Below, piece after piece: positions 54,416 to 62,908 of a stretch of DNA of 64,000 nucleotides. Position numbers and translations under genes: made by a program. Positions within the stretch are counted from its first letter, which is position 1; each line of letters opens with the position of its first letter. The notes under the pieces were generated by a model. It saw only the letters and a list, made by a program, of their open reading frames with translations, had not been told where the DNA came from and did no database searches. Source of the DNA: Pengzhenrongella frigida (GTDB taxonomy: Bacteria; Actinomycetota; Actinomycetes; Actinomycetales; Cellulomonadaceae); NCBI RefSeq assembly GCF_004168625.1, contig NZ_SDWW01000023.1, forward strand, positions 1 through 64,000, written 5' to 3'.

Positions 54416-55942
54416 CTACGCCGCCCCGGCGATGGCCTCGTTAGTCCACGTCAGCCGCTCTTCGACCGGGTGTAGCCGTGTCTCGACCTTGTACGGGTGC
54501 TCGCCGACCATCCATAGCGCTCTGCCTTTGCGCTGCATCGCCCAGCCGGTGATCGCTGCCGTGGCTTGCGGGCCGAGTCCGAGCATCGCGTCGAGCTCGC
54601 CGGCGATCTCGGGCTTTTGCCCGTGCAGGATCTTGATGTCGGCCAGGTGCATGAGGTCCCGGGCGATGTTCGCAGCCTGGGAGCCGGCGTCGCCGACGGT
54701 GAGCATGTCCGAGGGCTTGTGCGCGTTGGCCCACTGGATGTCTCCGCCCTTGCCGGCCACCCCGCGGGAGAGGCGGAAGTCCTCGTCGAGCGACTTCACC
54801 GCGTCGACGCCGAGGCGCATGATCTTCCACACCTCGTCGCGCACGACGACGCGCAGGTCTCCTGGTGGGGCGATCTCGCGCATGCCGCGGCCCCAGGAGT
54901 TGAGCGCGAGCAGGGCGATCCCGACCGCTTCGTCGCCCAGCGGGCTCAGCCGCGACAGCGACAGCGACTGGATCGGGGCGGCCCAGTCGACGGCGATGTT
55001 CGTGTGGTCGTCGAACAGGCCGGCCAGCGCCCCCGAGACGAGCTGGCCCAGAGCGTCGCGCAGCAGGCGGCTCTCGTCGAGGAACTGCTGGCGGGTGGCG
55101 AAGCGGCACTGCTCGATGAGGGCGTCGCTGGGCTCGTCGAGGTGGTGCCACAGCCTCGGGATCGTCGTCTCGGTAAGGGTCGAGGCGGCGTGCGTGTAGC
55201 CGGTGAGGTCGCGCAGTGCGGTCTTGATGATCACCTCCTCGGATGGTCCGAAAGGGACGCGTTGCTCGCCGATTCGTTGGCTGCCGACCAGGCCGCGGAC
55301 GAGCGTTAGCCAGCGGGAGAAGACGATCGCGGCGCGCTGCTGTGCCTGCCGGGCATCCAGGCGGTCCCAGCCGTCGCCGAGGGGGCCGAACGCGAGCGGG
55401 TTGACCCGAGCGGGCATGCCCGGGCCGAGAGCGATGGGGTCGACGCCGAAGAACCGGCACAGGGGCTCGTACTCGTCCTTCGGGTCGCCGAGGATGAGGA
55501 TCCGGTAGCCGAAGTCGGTCATCCGCAACGCGAACGCCTTGGTCGTGGCGGACTTGCCTGTGCCGGGCTTGCCCATGGTGATGACGTTGGCGTTGGTGAC
55601 GGGGATGTCGTCGCGCAGCACCCAGCCGATCGGGTCGGCGTAGAACGCGGTGCCGGACATCGTGTCGGCGCCCATCTGCGCGCCGGTCTGCGGCAGCCCG
55701 GGGCCAGCGACGAACGGCCAGAACGCTCCGGCCTGGTCGGAGGTCATCTGGTAAGAGACCACCGGCGCCGACGCGGGCGCCCAGCCTCGGCCTCGCCGTC
55801 GGTCGCCGCGCGCTCGGACGTGCCGGAACAGCTTCTCGGGCGAGGTGGCGGGTGGCGGCGCAAGAGCGGTCGGTAGCTCGTGCCCGAAGTCTGCGAGAAG
55901 CCGGGAAACGTCCCTGCCCGTCGTTGCCGGCCGCGGACTCAT
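54416..55942 (-). CDS. VirB4-like conjugation ATPase
   Basis: This 508-aa protein energises the secretion system. It has Walker A GKPGTGKSATTKAF (K130), RILILGDPKDEYEPL, VRDEVWKIMRLGVDAV (Walker B) and GDIQWANAHKPSDML. It is shorter than Gram-negative VirB4, since the N-terminal part is largely missing; the SCO6880-type protein encoded upstream may fill that role. The ATG at 55942 overlaps the previous stop (ATGA). Confidence 0.85.
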   Translation of the reverse strand: MSPRPATTGRDVSRLLADFGHELPTALAPPPATSPEKLFRHVRARGDRRRGRGWAPASAPVVSYQMTSDQAGAFWPFVAGPGLPQTGAQMGADTMSGTAFYADPIGWVLRDDIPVTNANVITMGKPGTGKSATTKAFALRMTDFGYRILILGDPKDEYEPLCRFFGVDPIALGPGMPARVNPLAFGPLGDGWDRLDARQAQQRAAIVFSRWLTLVRGLVGSQRIGEQRVPFGPSEEVIIKTALRDLTGYTHAASTLTETTIPRLWHHLDEPSDALIEQCRFATRQQFLDESRLLRDALGQLVSGALAGLFDDHTNIAVDWAAPIQSLSLSRLSPLGDEAVGIALLALNSWGRGMREIAPPGDLRVVVRDEVWKIMRLGVDAVKSLDEDFRLSRGVAGKGGDIQWANAHKPSDMLTVGDAGSQAANIARDLMHLADIKILHGQKPEIAGELDAMLGLGPQATAAITGWAMQRKGRALWMVGEHPYKVETRLHPVEERLTWTNEAIAGAA

Positions 55943-57450
55943 GCGTCCCCCGTGCGGGTGAGGCTCACGCCGAGCGGTACGACCGAGGCAGCGAACGCGA
56001 CATCGTGGCTGACGTCCAGTCGCAGCGGGGCGAAACCGGCGCGGCGGATCGCCGCGTCCAGGCGGCGCCCGTACTCGGCGACGCGCACCGTCTTGGGCAC
56101 GGTGACGGTGCACACCGCGTAGGGGCGGGTGAGCGCGCTCCCGCGGGCCTGCTTGGACTCGAGGGCTCGCACCTGCGCTGCGGCGTCGCGGACCTTCGTC
56201 GTCGAGCGCATTCGGGCTCGCTCCCGCAATCCTTGCCCCATGTCTGCGGCCCATTCCTTCGACGCCGTCTGCCGAGCGGCCTTGGACTGGCTCAGGATCG
56301 GAAACGCGACCAGGACGCTCCGCCGCTCCCCGGGCTCGGTCGGAGTCAGGACAGGAGCGAGCGCACCCAGGACGGCGCCCTTGACCGGGAGCTTGATGGT
56401 CGCGCTGATCGAGTTCCATGCGTCATGGCTGTAGTGCCGGGCGACGACGTCGGCGCCGGACGGGCCAGCCATGGCCCACGGAACGTCCGCAGTGACGTCC
56501 TCACCGTTTGCCGCAGCGAGGAGCGCATCGACGATCCCGACTCGATCACCGGGGGCGAACCCCGTGCGGCACGCCACTGCGAGCTCGGGGCTCGTCAGCC
56601 AGGTCACGGCGACCGCGCCGAGGCCGCCCTTGAGCTGGGACTCGACCTCGGCCATGAGCCCGTACATGACCTGGGCCCGTCCCTCGACCCCCCGGCCGGC
56701 TTCTCGTGCTGCCTTCGCGATCCGAGCCTCCGGCACCACGATCGTCACGAACGCCTCGGTGCGGACCGACGCCTGGGTCAGGACGCGCTGCAGGTCGTCG
56801 TTGATCGCCCGCACCTGCACCGGGCCGTCAGGGCGGCGGTGCCGGCGGATCCACTCGTCGCGCTCGGCACCGTCCTCGGGGACAGTGCGCACCAGGAGCA
56901 CGACCTCGTCGATCAGCTCGGTGCGCCCGGCCTGGTCGATGAGGTCGGTCAGGCCCTTGGCCATCCGCGCCCGGTCGTCGACCCCGCGCATCCCGATGCC
57001 AGGGTGGACGATCGCCGCGGTCGCCGCCCAGGTGCGCGCGACGTGGTTCTGGATCAGAGCTACCCGCGTGGCATTCAGTCCGGCGGGCGGCCCTTCGTGG
57101 ACCTCGATGCCGGTCAACGATCCGGGCAGGTCGAGGATTGCGAGGTCGTCGGCCTGCCCGCTCGAGGCGTGGGAGCGGAACCGAGTCCAGCCCGCGAGCG
57201 CGCCGATCGCGAAGGCAGTGCTGGCCAGCAGCCAGCCCATTGCCGAGCGGCCGCGCACCGGGACCACGGTCACCACGGCGACCGCACCGGCTATCAGGAA
57301 GAGGACGGCGGCCGACGCCCACGCTTGTCGGCTCAATGCCCAGAGCACGGGCAGGACGCAGACGGCCAGCACGGCTGCCTGCCACCCCGTAAGCCCGAAT
57401 GGGAACCAGCCGATCCGGGCTCTGGAGTACTCGCTGTAGACCTGACTCAC
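55939..57450 (-). CDS. SCO6880-type conjugation protein
   Basis: This 503-aa protein has two membrane helices near residues 18-60 (QAAVLAVCVLPVLWAL, SAAVLFLIAGAVAVVTVVPV). A PrgI-like start precedes them, and a long soluble part follows (YSHDAWNSISATIKLPVKGA). It is typical of the protein encoded just before VirB4 in actinobacterial type IV systems. The GTG at 57450 has GAAGGAG upstream. It probably anchors VirB4 to the membrane. Confidence 0.8.
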   Translation of the reverse strand: MSQVYSEYSRARIGWFPFGLTGWQAAVLAVCVLPVLWALSRQAWASAAVLFLIAGAVAVVTVVPVRGRSAMGWLLASTAFAIGALAGWTRFRSHASSGQADDLAILDLPGSLTGIEVHEGPPAGLNATRVALIQNHVARTWAATAAIVHPGIGMRGVDDRARMAKGLTDLIDQAGRTELIDEVVLLVRTVPEDGAERDEWIRRHRRPDGPVQVRAINDDLQRVLTQASVRTEAFVTIVVPEARIAKAAREAGRGVEGRAQVMYGLMAEVESQLKGGLGAVAVTWLTSPELAVACRTGFAPGDRVGIVDALLAAANGEDVTADVPWAMAGPSGADVVARHYSHDAWNSISATIKLPVKGAVLGALAPVLTPTEPGERRSVLVAFPILSQSKAARQTASKEWAADMGQGLRERARMRSTTKVRDAAAQVRALESKQARGSALTRPYAVCTVTVPKTVRVAEYGRRLDAAIRRAGFAPLRLDVSHDVAFAASVVPLGVSLTRTGDA

Positions 57451-57466
57451 GGTCGATCTCCTTCTC

Positions 57467-58882
57467 TCAGACGACGACCGCGGCGGCCGCGACCTCGGGT
57501 GCTGCGGCTGCGCCGCCACCGGCAGCGCCGGCGGCGCCACCGGTCGGGGTTCCACCGACCGGTGCATTCCCGACGGCGCCCGGGCTGGGACCGAAGCCGG
57601 CGTCGTCGTCGGGCCCCGAGCCGTTGATGTCCGGGGTGTCGTCGTCGCGCGAGCGGCCCCGCTGACCGGGACGGGACCGGCTGCCGGAGAAGTCGGGGAT
57701 GTAGGTGTTGTGGCCGACGCCCATCTGGTTGGTCAGGTCCGCGCCGACGGCGGCTGCCTGGCTGCCGAGGCCTTGGGCCATGCCCCAGCCCTGCGCCAGG
57801 GCTTGACCGCCCGCGCCGAGGGTGGCGCCGAGGAAGCCGCCCGTGAAGCGGGCGAATCTGTCGTTGGTGGCCGCCTCCGTGTCGGCTTCACCGCCGGACT
57901 GCCCGGAGGCCTCGCTGCTGGAGGCAGCACCCGACGTGCCGGCGCCGCTGTCCGCCCGACCGTTCATCAGGCCTTGCACTCCACCCTGGGCAGCTAGCCC
58001 GGCGCGCATCGCCGAGCCCGAGCTGGTGCCGGGGTCGACGAACGCGAGCAGCTTGAACAGCGCCAACGGCGCGAAGCTGCCGACGAAGATCAGCACGACG
58101 CCCGGGACGGCGGTACCGATCGCGGTCTGCAGCGAATCGGTCATCGACAGGGCCACACCACTGGTCGCTTTCACGCCCAGCCCGAGCAGCAGGACCATCA
58201 CGACGGGCGTGAACGCGGCTGCCAGGAACCAGCGGAAGGTCTTCCAGAACCAGGATCGTCCGCCGTCCCAGACGAGGCCGGCCGCGGAGATCGGGTTGGT
58301 GGCGGCGAGCACCATGAGCGCGGCCGCGCGAGCGAGCATGACCAGCAGATGCGCCACGGCCGCGAACACCACGAAGATCCCCAGGACACCCAGGACCGTG
58401 GCAACCGTGCCGTCCGTCAGGTCCGCGGTCGAGAACCCCGCCCACGGCTGCCACGCCGCGAGGGAGTCGACTCCGAGCAACGACTGCGTCAGCGCCCTCG
58501 TGAGCCCCCCGGCGGCTGCGAGGATGGCGATCGCGAACACGATCCACATCACCCACACCGCTCCGAACTGGCCGACGCCGAGCAGCACCCGGCCTATACT
58601 TTGCCCGTCGCGGCGCACCCCGGCGATGCCGAGCTGCACCAGGAAGAGCACTAGCACCATGGCGCCGGCGATCCAGAACGTCGCACTGTAGAGGTCTCGC
58701 ATCGGGCCGCTGGCGCTCAAGTCGGGCACGAGGAACGCGTCCTCAATCGTGAGGGCGAGCTTGAGCAGCCACAGCCCGGCGTTCCAGATCCCCAACATCG
58801 CGGCGGTCCACCCGTCGGCGACGACGCTCGCGGCGGCGTTACCCAGGGCGGTGAATGGGTTGAGGTAGTCGGACCAGTCCAT
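57467..58882 (-). CDS. Polytopic VirB6/TrbL-like protein
   Basis: This 471-aa protein has six or more membrane helices (WIAGAMVLVLFLVQLG, VWVMWIVFAIAILAAAG, VLGIFVVFAAVAHLLVML and others). A Gly/Ser/Ala/Pro-rich soluble C-terminus follows, rich in SGSRSRPGQRGRSRDDD. It likely forms the inner channel of the secretion system. ATG at 58882; the next gene upstream ends one base before it. Confidence 0.82.
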   Translation of the reverse strand: MDWSDYLNPFTALGNAAASVVADGWTAAMLGIWNAGLWLLKLALTIEDAFLVPDLSASGPMRDLYSATFWIAGAMVLVLFLVQLGIAGVRRDGQSIGRVLLGVGQFGAVWVMWIVFAIAILAAAGGLTRALTQSLLGVDSLAAWQPWAGFSTADLTDGTVATVLGVLGIFVVFAAVAHLLVMLARAAALMVLAATNPISAAGLVWDGGRSWFWKTFRWFLAAAFTPVVMVLLLGLGVKATSGVALSMTDSLQTAIGTAVPGVVLIFVGSFAPLALFKLLAFVDPGTSSGSAMRAGLAAQGGVQGLMNGRADSGAGTSGAASSSEASGQSGGEADTEAATNDRFARFTGGFLGATLGAGGQALAQGWGMAQGLGSQAAAVGADLTNQMGVGHNTYIPDFSGSRSRPGQRGRSRDDDTPDINGSGPDDDAGFGPSPGAVGNAPVGGTPTGGAAGAAGGGAAAAPEVAAAAVVV

Positions 58883-58883
58883 C

Positions 58884-59696
58884 TCACTCCTCCGTGCTTG
58901 TCGTCCAGGTGCGCCACCCGGCGGCGGCCGCCAGGTCGGTGCCGGGCCAGGTCGACGGCGCGGACGCCGGTGCCGTGCCGGGCGCGATGACCCACCGGCT
59001 CTCGGCCCATTGCAGGCGTTCGCAGTACCCGTAGGCGGCGCGCGCCTCGGTGACGACGGTGACGGTGGCGTCCAGCAGGACGCAGGCCACGACCCATCCG
59101 TCGCCGTCGCTGCCCTTGATCTGCGCGGCGCTCGGGACTGTGACGATCTCGGTGCCGGGCTCGTCGATGTGCGGACCGGCGTCGCTGCCAAGGAAGGCCC
59201 GAACCGCGGCCATCAGTGCCCACTCGTCGACCGCGGGCGCGCCGAGGGTGGACCACTGCTCGTGGACGGCCCGCACTTGCTGGATCGACATGCCCTGCAG
59301 GACCGTGGTGGCGATGGCGGCGAGCTGGCCAACCGCGCCCTCGGTCGTGTGATCGAACCCCGTCGGGACCTCCGCGGGGCCAAGCCTCGTCGCGGCAGGC
59401 ACGACGATCGTCGGCGCTGGGCTTGCGGCCGGGGTGCCGCCGCGAGAGTCCTGCGGGGACACGCGCAGCATCGGCGCAGTAGCGATGGCATCCCGACGGG
59501 ATTGTCCGGTCGGCAACGAATCGACGGCCACCGCGACGCCGTCGTCGTCGCGTGAAGTGCCGCTGGACGCGACGGCGCCGTGCACGGCGTAGATCAGCCC
59601 GGCCAGGCCGCTCACGACGACGAGAGCCATGCCGAGGACGACGGCGAGAAGCCGGCGCCTGTTCCAGCCCGGAGCCTCGTCACCAAGCGCCGACAT
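58884..59696 (-). CDS. Secreted or membrane-anchored transfer protein (270 aa)
   Basis: An N-terminal anchor (RRLLAVVLGMALVVVSGLAGLI) is followed by a mostly extracellular domain with LGPAEVPTGFDHTTEGAVGQ, QLAAIATTVLQGMSIQQVRA and VACVLLDATVTVV. No enzymatic motif. Position between the pilin-like and VirB6-like genes, with a 1-base overlap at its start, supports a structural role outside the membrane. Confidence 0.75.
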   Translation of the reverse strand: MSALGDEAPGWNRRRLLAVVLGMALVVVSGLAGLIYAVHGAVASSGTSRDDDGVAVAVDSLPTGQSRRDAIATAPMLRVSPQDSRGGTPAASPAPTIVVPAATRLGPAEVPTGFDHTTEGAVGQLAAIATTVLQGMSIQQVRAVHEQWSTLGAPAVDEWALMAAVRAFLGSDAGPHIDEPGTEIVTVPSAAQIKGSDGDGWVVACVLLDATVTVVTEARAAYGYCERLQWAESRWVIAPGTAPASAPSTWPGTDLAAAAGWRTWTTSTEE

Positions 59697-59995
59697 CACA
59701 CGCAGCCTGAGCCGGTGATGCCCGCGACCATCGGCGGGACCACCATGTAGGCGATGCCGGCGATGAACATCATGGTCAGCGAGACGATGCCGCCCTTGCT
59801 GGCGTGCGGCATCGAGAACACCCGACCGCCGACGATGGCACCGAGTCCGACGATCACGCCGATGCCGAGCAGGATCAGAACGCCCCACATGACGTAGCCG
59901 GTCATCTGGTCCGCGTAGGCCTGGGCGCCTGGCGGTGCCACGGGGCAGACGGTCGGCAGGATCGTGCCGAGATAGCTCGCGACGAGGTCTCTCAT
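59696..59995 (-). CDS. Small pilin-like membrane protein (99 aa)
   Basis: There are two hydrophobic segments (MTGYVMWGVLILLGIGVIVG, IVSLTMMFIAGIAYMVVPPM) with a short loop GGRVFSMPHASKGG, as in VirB2/TrbC-type pilins and actinobacterial counterparts. The N-terminal part may serve as a signal. ATG at 59995; the start and end overlap neighbouring genes by 4 bases and 1 base. Confidence 0.75.
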   Translation of the reverse strand: MRDLVASYLGTILPTVCPVAPPGAQAYADQMTGYVMWGVLILLGIGVIVGLGAIVGGRVFSMPHASKGGIVSLTMMFIAGIAYMVVPPMVAGITGSGCV

Positions 59996-60828
59996 GAGTT
60001 TCCCCTCTGTGGATGTCCGGCAGCGCTCACGTGGCGCAGGACCTCGCGTCCGGCCGCGACAAGCGCGGGTGGCAGCGGCTTGGAGTCGATGCCGCGCAGG
60101 GCGAGGCGCTTGTCGTGCGGGACGACGACCCACCGCCCGGCGCGATGTTGGTCCCCCGTGGCTGGCCCCATCGCGGTCGTGAGCTCGTGTGGCCACCGGC
60201 GCGGGTCCGAGCCGCGCACCGCGACGATGGCACGCGCGGGGTCAAGCAGGTTGAGCGTGGTCTCCAGCCGACGGAGCCCGGGCACGGTCGCCGTGCCGAC
60301 GAGTACAACTCGCGGCGCGGCGTCCACGGTCGCGCTCAACCACCCACCCAGCGCCATGAGCTGCCCCAGCTCCCAACCGACGTCGAGCACGCTCAGCGAC
60401 GTGCCGGTGGCCGCGTCATCGGGCAGCGGCAGCAGCCCGGCGTCCCGGTGATGCGTGCCCGGTCGGGCGAGGTGGACCTGGTCGCGGCGTCCGACGATCC
60501 ATCCCGATGAGGTGGTCCCTAGCTCGGCGGTTGCCGCTCCGGCCAAGCCCGACGCGGTTGGCGGGCTGCATTCGATGACGCGGGCTGGCGCTTCGTGGGT
60601 GGCGATCGCCAGGGCGAGGCTCGTCGCACCGGCCTGGGGCAGGCAGCCGACTACGGGCAGGACCGTCTCGCCCGGATGCCAGGTGCGGTCGTCCGCAACC
60701 GCCGGCGCGGTCGGTCGTGGCACGGTCTCGCGTTCCGTGGGACGCGGCAGGAGGAACTGTCCCTCCTGGACTGCGCACCAGGCGCGCCGCAACTCGTCGA
60801 TCCCGACCGCTCGGGTCGCGATCGTCAT
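59992..60828 (-). CDS. ParA-like P-loop protein with altered Walker A
   Basis: This 278-aa protein has VVGCLPQAGATSLALAIATH, a deviant Walker A in which the usual Lys is replaced (GAT for GKT). It also has SLSVLDVGWELGQLMAL in the Walker B position and PRVVLVGTATVPGLRRLETT. This looks like a ParA/Soj-related accessory ATPase of actinobacterial transfer loci that has probably lost nucleotide hydrolysis. The start overlaps the next small gene by four bases. Confidence 0.65.
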   Translation of the reverse strand: MTIATRAVGIDELRRAWCAVQEGQFLLPRPTERETVPRPTAPAVADDRTWHPGETVLPVVGCLPQAGATSLALAIATHEAPARVIECSPPTASGLAGAATAELGTTSSGWIVGRRDQVHLARPGTHHRDAGLLPLPDDAATGTSLSVLDVGWELGQLMALGGWLSATVDAAPRVVLVGTATVPGLRRLETTLNLLDPARAIVAVRGSDPRRWPHELTTAMGPATGDQHRAGRWVVVPHDKRLALRGIDSKPLPPALVAAGREVLRHVSAAGHPQRGNS

Positions 60829-61022
60829 GGTCGACCTCCGGCCAGTGCCGTGCGACGCATCCGCAGCGCCTCCCGCAGCTGTTCGGCGGGCAAGCCTGCC
60901 AATGCGGTTTGCGCGGCGCGGGCCCGGCGCAAACGCTCCAGGCTGTCCTCGAGGCCCGCCACGGCGGCGCTCTCGTCGTGGGCCTCGCGCAGGAGCCGCT
61001 GCAGTTCCAGTTCATCGGTCAC
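60825..61022 (-). CDS. Small coiled-coil protein, transfer operon
   Basis: The encoded protein is helical (TDELELQRLLREAHDESAAV, GLEDSLERLRRARAAQTALA). The GTG at 61022 has GAGG at good distance; ATG at 61028 and GTG at 61070 are alternatives (81 aa in the longest). The leader GCCTTCGG-N5-GAGGTG matches that of other genes of the element and argues against the longest form. Stop overlaps the next gene. Confidence 0.55.
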   Translation of the reverse strand: MTDELELQRLLREAHDESAAVAGLEDSLERLRRARAAQTALAGLPAEQLREALRMRRTALAGGRP

Positions 61023-61074
61023 GTCCATCACCTCGCAACCGAAGGCCGCCCGAACCTCCGGGGCGCTCACCGGC

Positions 61075-61887
61075 TCACGCCGACATCTGTCGCGCGTAGG
61101 CCTCGGCCAGCGCCCGCATGCTCTGTCGTGCCCGACGACGCACCGTCACCGCCGAGATCCCGTGCTGCGCCGCGACCACGCTCGACCCGGCCCGGGAGCA
61201 CAACCCGCTGCGCCCTTGTCGGCTGCGGGGCACCGCCACCTGGCATGCGGCTTCGGCGAGGCCGACGAGCAGCTGCCGATCGTGCTCGCCGATCACGCGG
61301 TGGGCCATCGCCCAGGAGAGGAGCTCAGCCAGCTCTTCCTCCGCCTCGACCGCGAGGGGTTCGGCCGCCTTCGCGTCGAGGACGCGCCACAGGTCAGCCT
61401 CGGGTGCGAGCGGCACCGCGTGTGCCCAGGTCGGGTCAACCGCCCGCAAGTGCTCATGCGCGCCGAGGTCACGCAGGACGCCGCGGCGCAAGTTCATGAC
61501 GATGTTGGCCGCCACCTTCCGGCGTCGCTCCCAGGCGAAGCTGCGCACCTCGATCCATAGCTGCGCAGCAACGCACTCGTCGATCCGAGGCGTCATGTCC
61601 CGCAGCCGGTGGGCCACAACGGTTGCTCCGGGCAGAAGCACCCAGACCAGCGCGCCAGCCGCGGCGATGTCGTCGCCACCGGTGGGGCTGCCGAGGCGGG
61701 CGAGAACGTGAAGGACGTCGTCGACGTCGAGGCGGTCGGCCGTGCGGATCCAGTCGGGCAGATCGAGCAGATCGTCCACTACGACCAGCCGCGGATCGTG
61801 CCCGCTCCAGCCAGCCCAATCCGTGCGGGCCTGGGCCAGCAAGCCCCGTGCCGGGTCGTTTAGTCCGAGTTGCGTTGCGACGCTCAT
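61075..61887 (-). CDS. Putative regulator with sigma-like C-terminal HTH
   Basis: This 270-aa protein has a C-terminus (GSSVVAAQHGISAVTVRRRA, then RQSMRALAEAYARQM) that resembles a sigma-70 region 4 or similar helix-turn-helix. The N-terminal part has LRDMTPRIDECVAAQLWIEV, also reminiscent of sigma factor region 2. As the first gene of the leftward transfer operon it may control it. ATG at 61887. Identification rests on pattern only. Confidence 0.65.
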   Translation of the reverse strand: MSVATQLGLNDPARGLLAQARTDWAGWSGHDPRLVVVDDLLDLPDWIRTADRLDVDDVLHVLARLGSPTGGDDIAAAGALVWVLLPGATVVAHRLRDMTPRIDECVAAQLWIEVRSFAWERRRKVAANIVMNLRRGVLRDLGAHEHLRAVDPTWAHAVPLAPEADLWRVLDAKAAEPLAVEAEEELAELLSWAMAHRVIGEHDRQLLVGLAEAACQVAVPRSRQGRSGLCSRAGSSVVAAQHGISAVTVRRRARQSMRALAEAYARQMSA

Positions 61888-62157
61888 CGCGGGTTCCTTC
61901 CGCCGTTGGGATACGGCGTGAAAGGTCTCGCTCAGTCGTCCCCTGACATGTCCCCGGAGAGGAGTCAGAGCGTTGGCGACAGCACCAATTCTTCGTCCCC
62001 CCTCGAGTACGCGAACCTGTGAACTGCGGAAACATGGGGCAACAGCGCGTCCCCCCTCGTCCCCCAGTCGATGAGGATTTGCCCTCGCATCACCTTCATA
62101 GTCCCGGCTCCGTGGCCCTCTGACTGGCCGTGATCGGCGCCCATCGGACTTGCCTGC

Positions 62158-62349
62158 ATGGCCCCATCACGCATTTTCTTGGAGATGACCGAGGGCATCT
62201 CCTTTCCGGACAGCGACCTCGTGATGTGGTTCCTCTGCGAACTCAAGATCCTCAGGATCCAGCTCGCTCTGGATGACTTCGGGATCGGGTACAACTCGCT
62301 CAGCGAACTGCGACGGTTGAAGACGTCGTGTCAGTGCCAGGTGCGATAG
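62158..62349 (+). pseudogene. Remnant of an EAL-domain c-di-GMP phosphodiesterase
   Basis: About 50 residues match the EAL core: LEMTEGISFPDSD, then IQLALDDFGIGYNSLSELRR. The catalytic DDFG.GY.SL part is intact, but everything before and after is missing, so it is a fragment of a formerly much longer gene. The 270 bp to its left (61,888-62,157) hold no recognisable gene. It may mark old chromosome at the right side of the element or a second insertion. Confidence 0.75.
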
Positions 62350-62380
62350 TTCCGGTACTCGATCGAACGGAGAGCCGGGC

Positions 62381-62908
62381 GTGGACGCTGGACTCGCAGT
62401 TGCCTGCTTGTCACTGGTGCTGTCGGCGGGATCGATCGGCTGGCAAGTAGCGACGCGCCATCTTGACGGTGGACGTGTGCGGCTGCGCCTTGTTCATGGC
62501 GTCGTTGGTGCCGGCGGTGTCGCGGCCGGAGCCGTCGGGCGGGACAGTGCACGTCGCGACTTATCGCGAATGCGATCGCAGGGGTTCATGGGGCCAGAGG
62601 TGGTCGGTGTCGCGGTGACGAACGTTGGTCGGGCACCAGTTCGGATCGACCGGTATAGCGTCCGGTTGAAACACGGTGGGTTCGCCTTCATCCCTGTTGG
62701 TGATGTGCTCGGAGCGAACCTTCCCCATCGACTCGAGCCCGGCGAGACTGAGACCTGGTACGCCGAGGTGCAGGCCGCGCGGGCGCTCGTCCATTCCGTG
62801 CGAAGTATCGAGCGCAACGTCAGCGACCGCGTCCGGATGACTGTCGAACTTGGAACCGGCGACGTGAAGCGCACGCGCCGCACGCTCGCTGTGGGTTCAG
62901 TCGAATGA
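62381..62908 (+). CDS. Hypothetical membrane-anchored protein (175 aa)
   Basis: An N-terminal hydrophobic segment (GLAVACLSLVLSAGSIGWQV) is followed by a soluble beta-rich domain with VGVAVTNVGRAPVRIDRYSV and RLEPGETETWYAEV, as in small immunoglobulin-like or Big-type folds. No named family was recognised. The GTG at 62381 has GAGCCGGG upstream. Its stop overlaps the next start (ATGA). Confidence 0.7.
   Translation: MDAGLAVACLSLVLSAGSIGWQVATRHLDGGRVRLRLVHGVVGAGGVAAGAVGRDSARRDLSRMRSQGFMGPEVVGVAVTNVGRAPVRIDRYSVRLKHGGFAFIPVGDVLGANLPHRLEPGETETWYAEVQAARALVHSVRSIERNVSDRVRMTVELGTGDVKRTRRTLAVGSVE

Noticed and set aside
61965-62294. 109-codon minus-strand ORF
   Set aside because: Antisense to the EAL remnant, mixed low-complexity content and no ribosome binding site.
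62330-62380. Right attachment site near the EAL remnant
   Set aside because: No copy of the tRNA-Gly 3' end was found there; only chance short matches.
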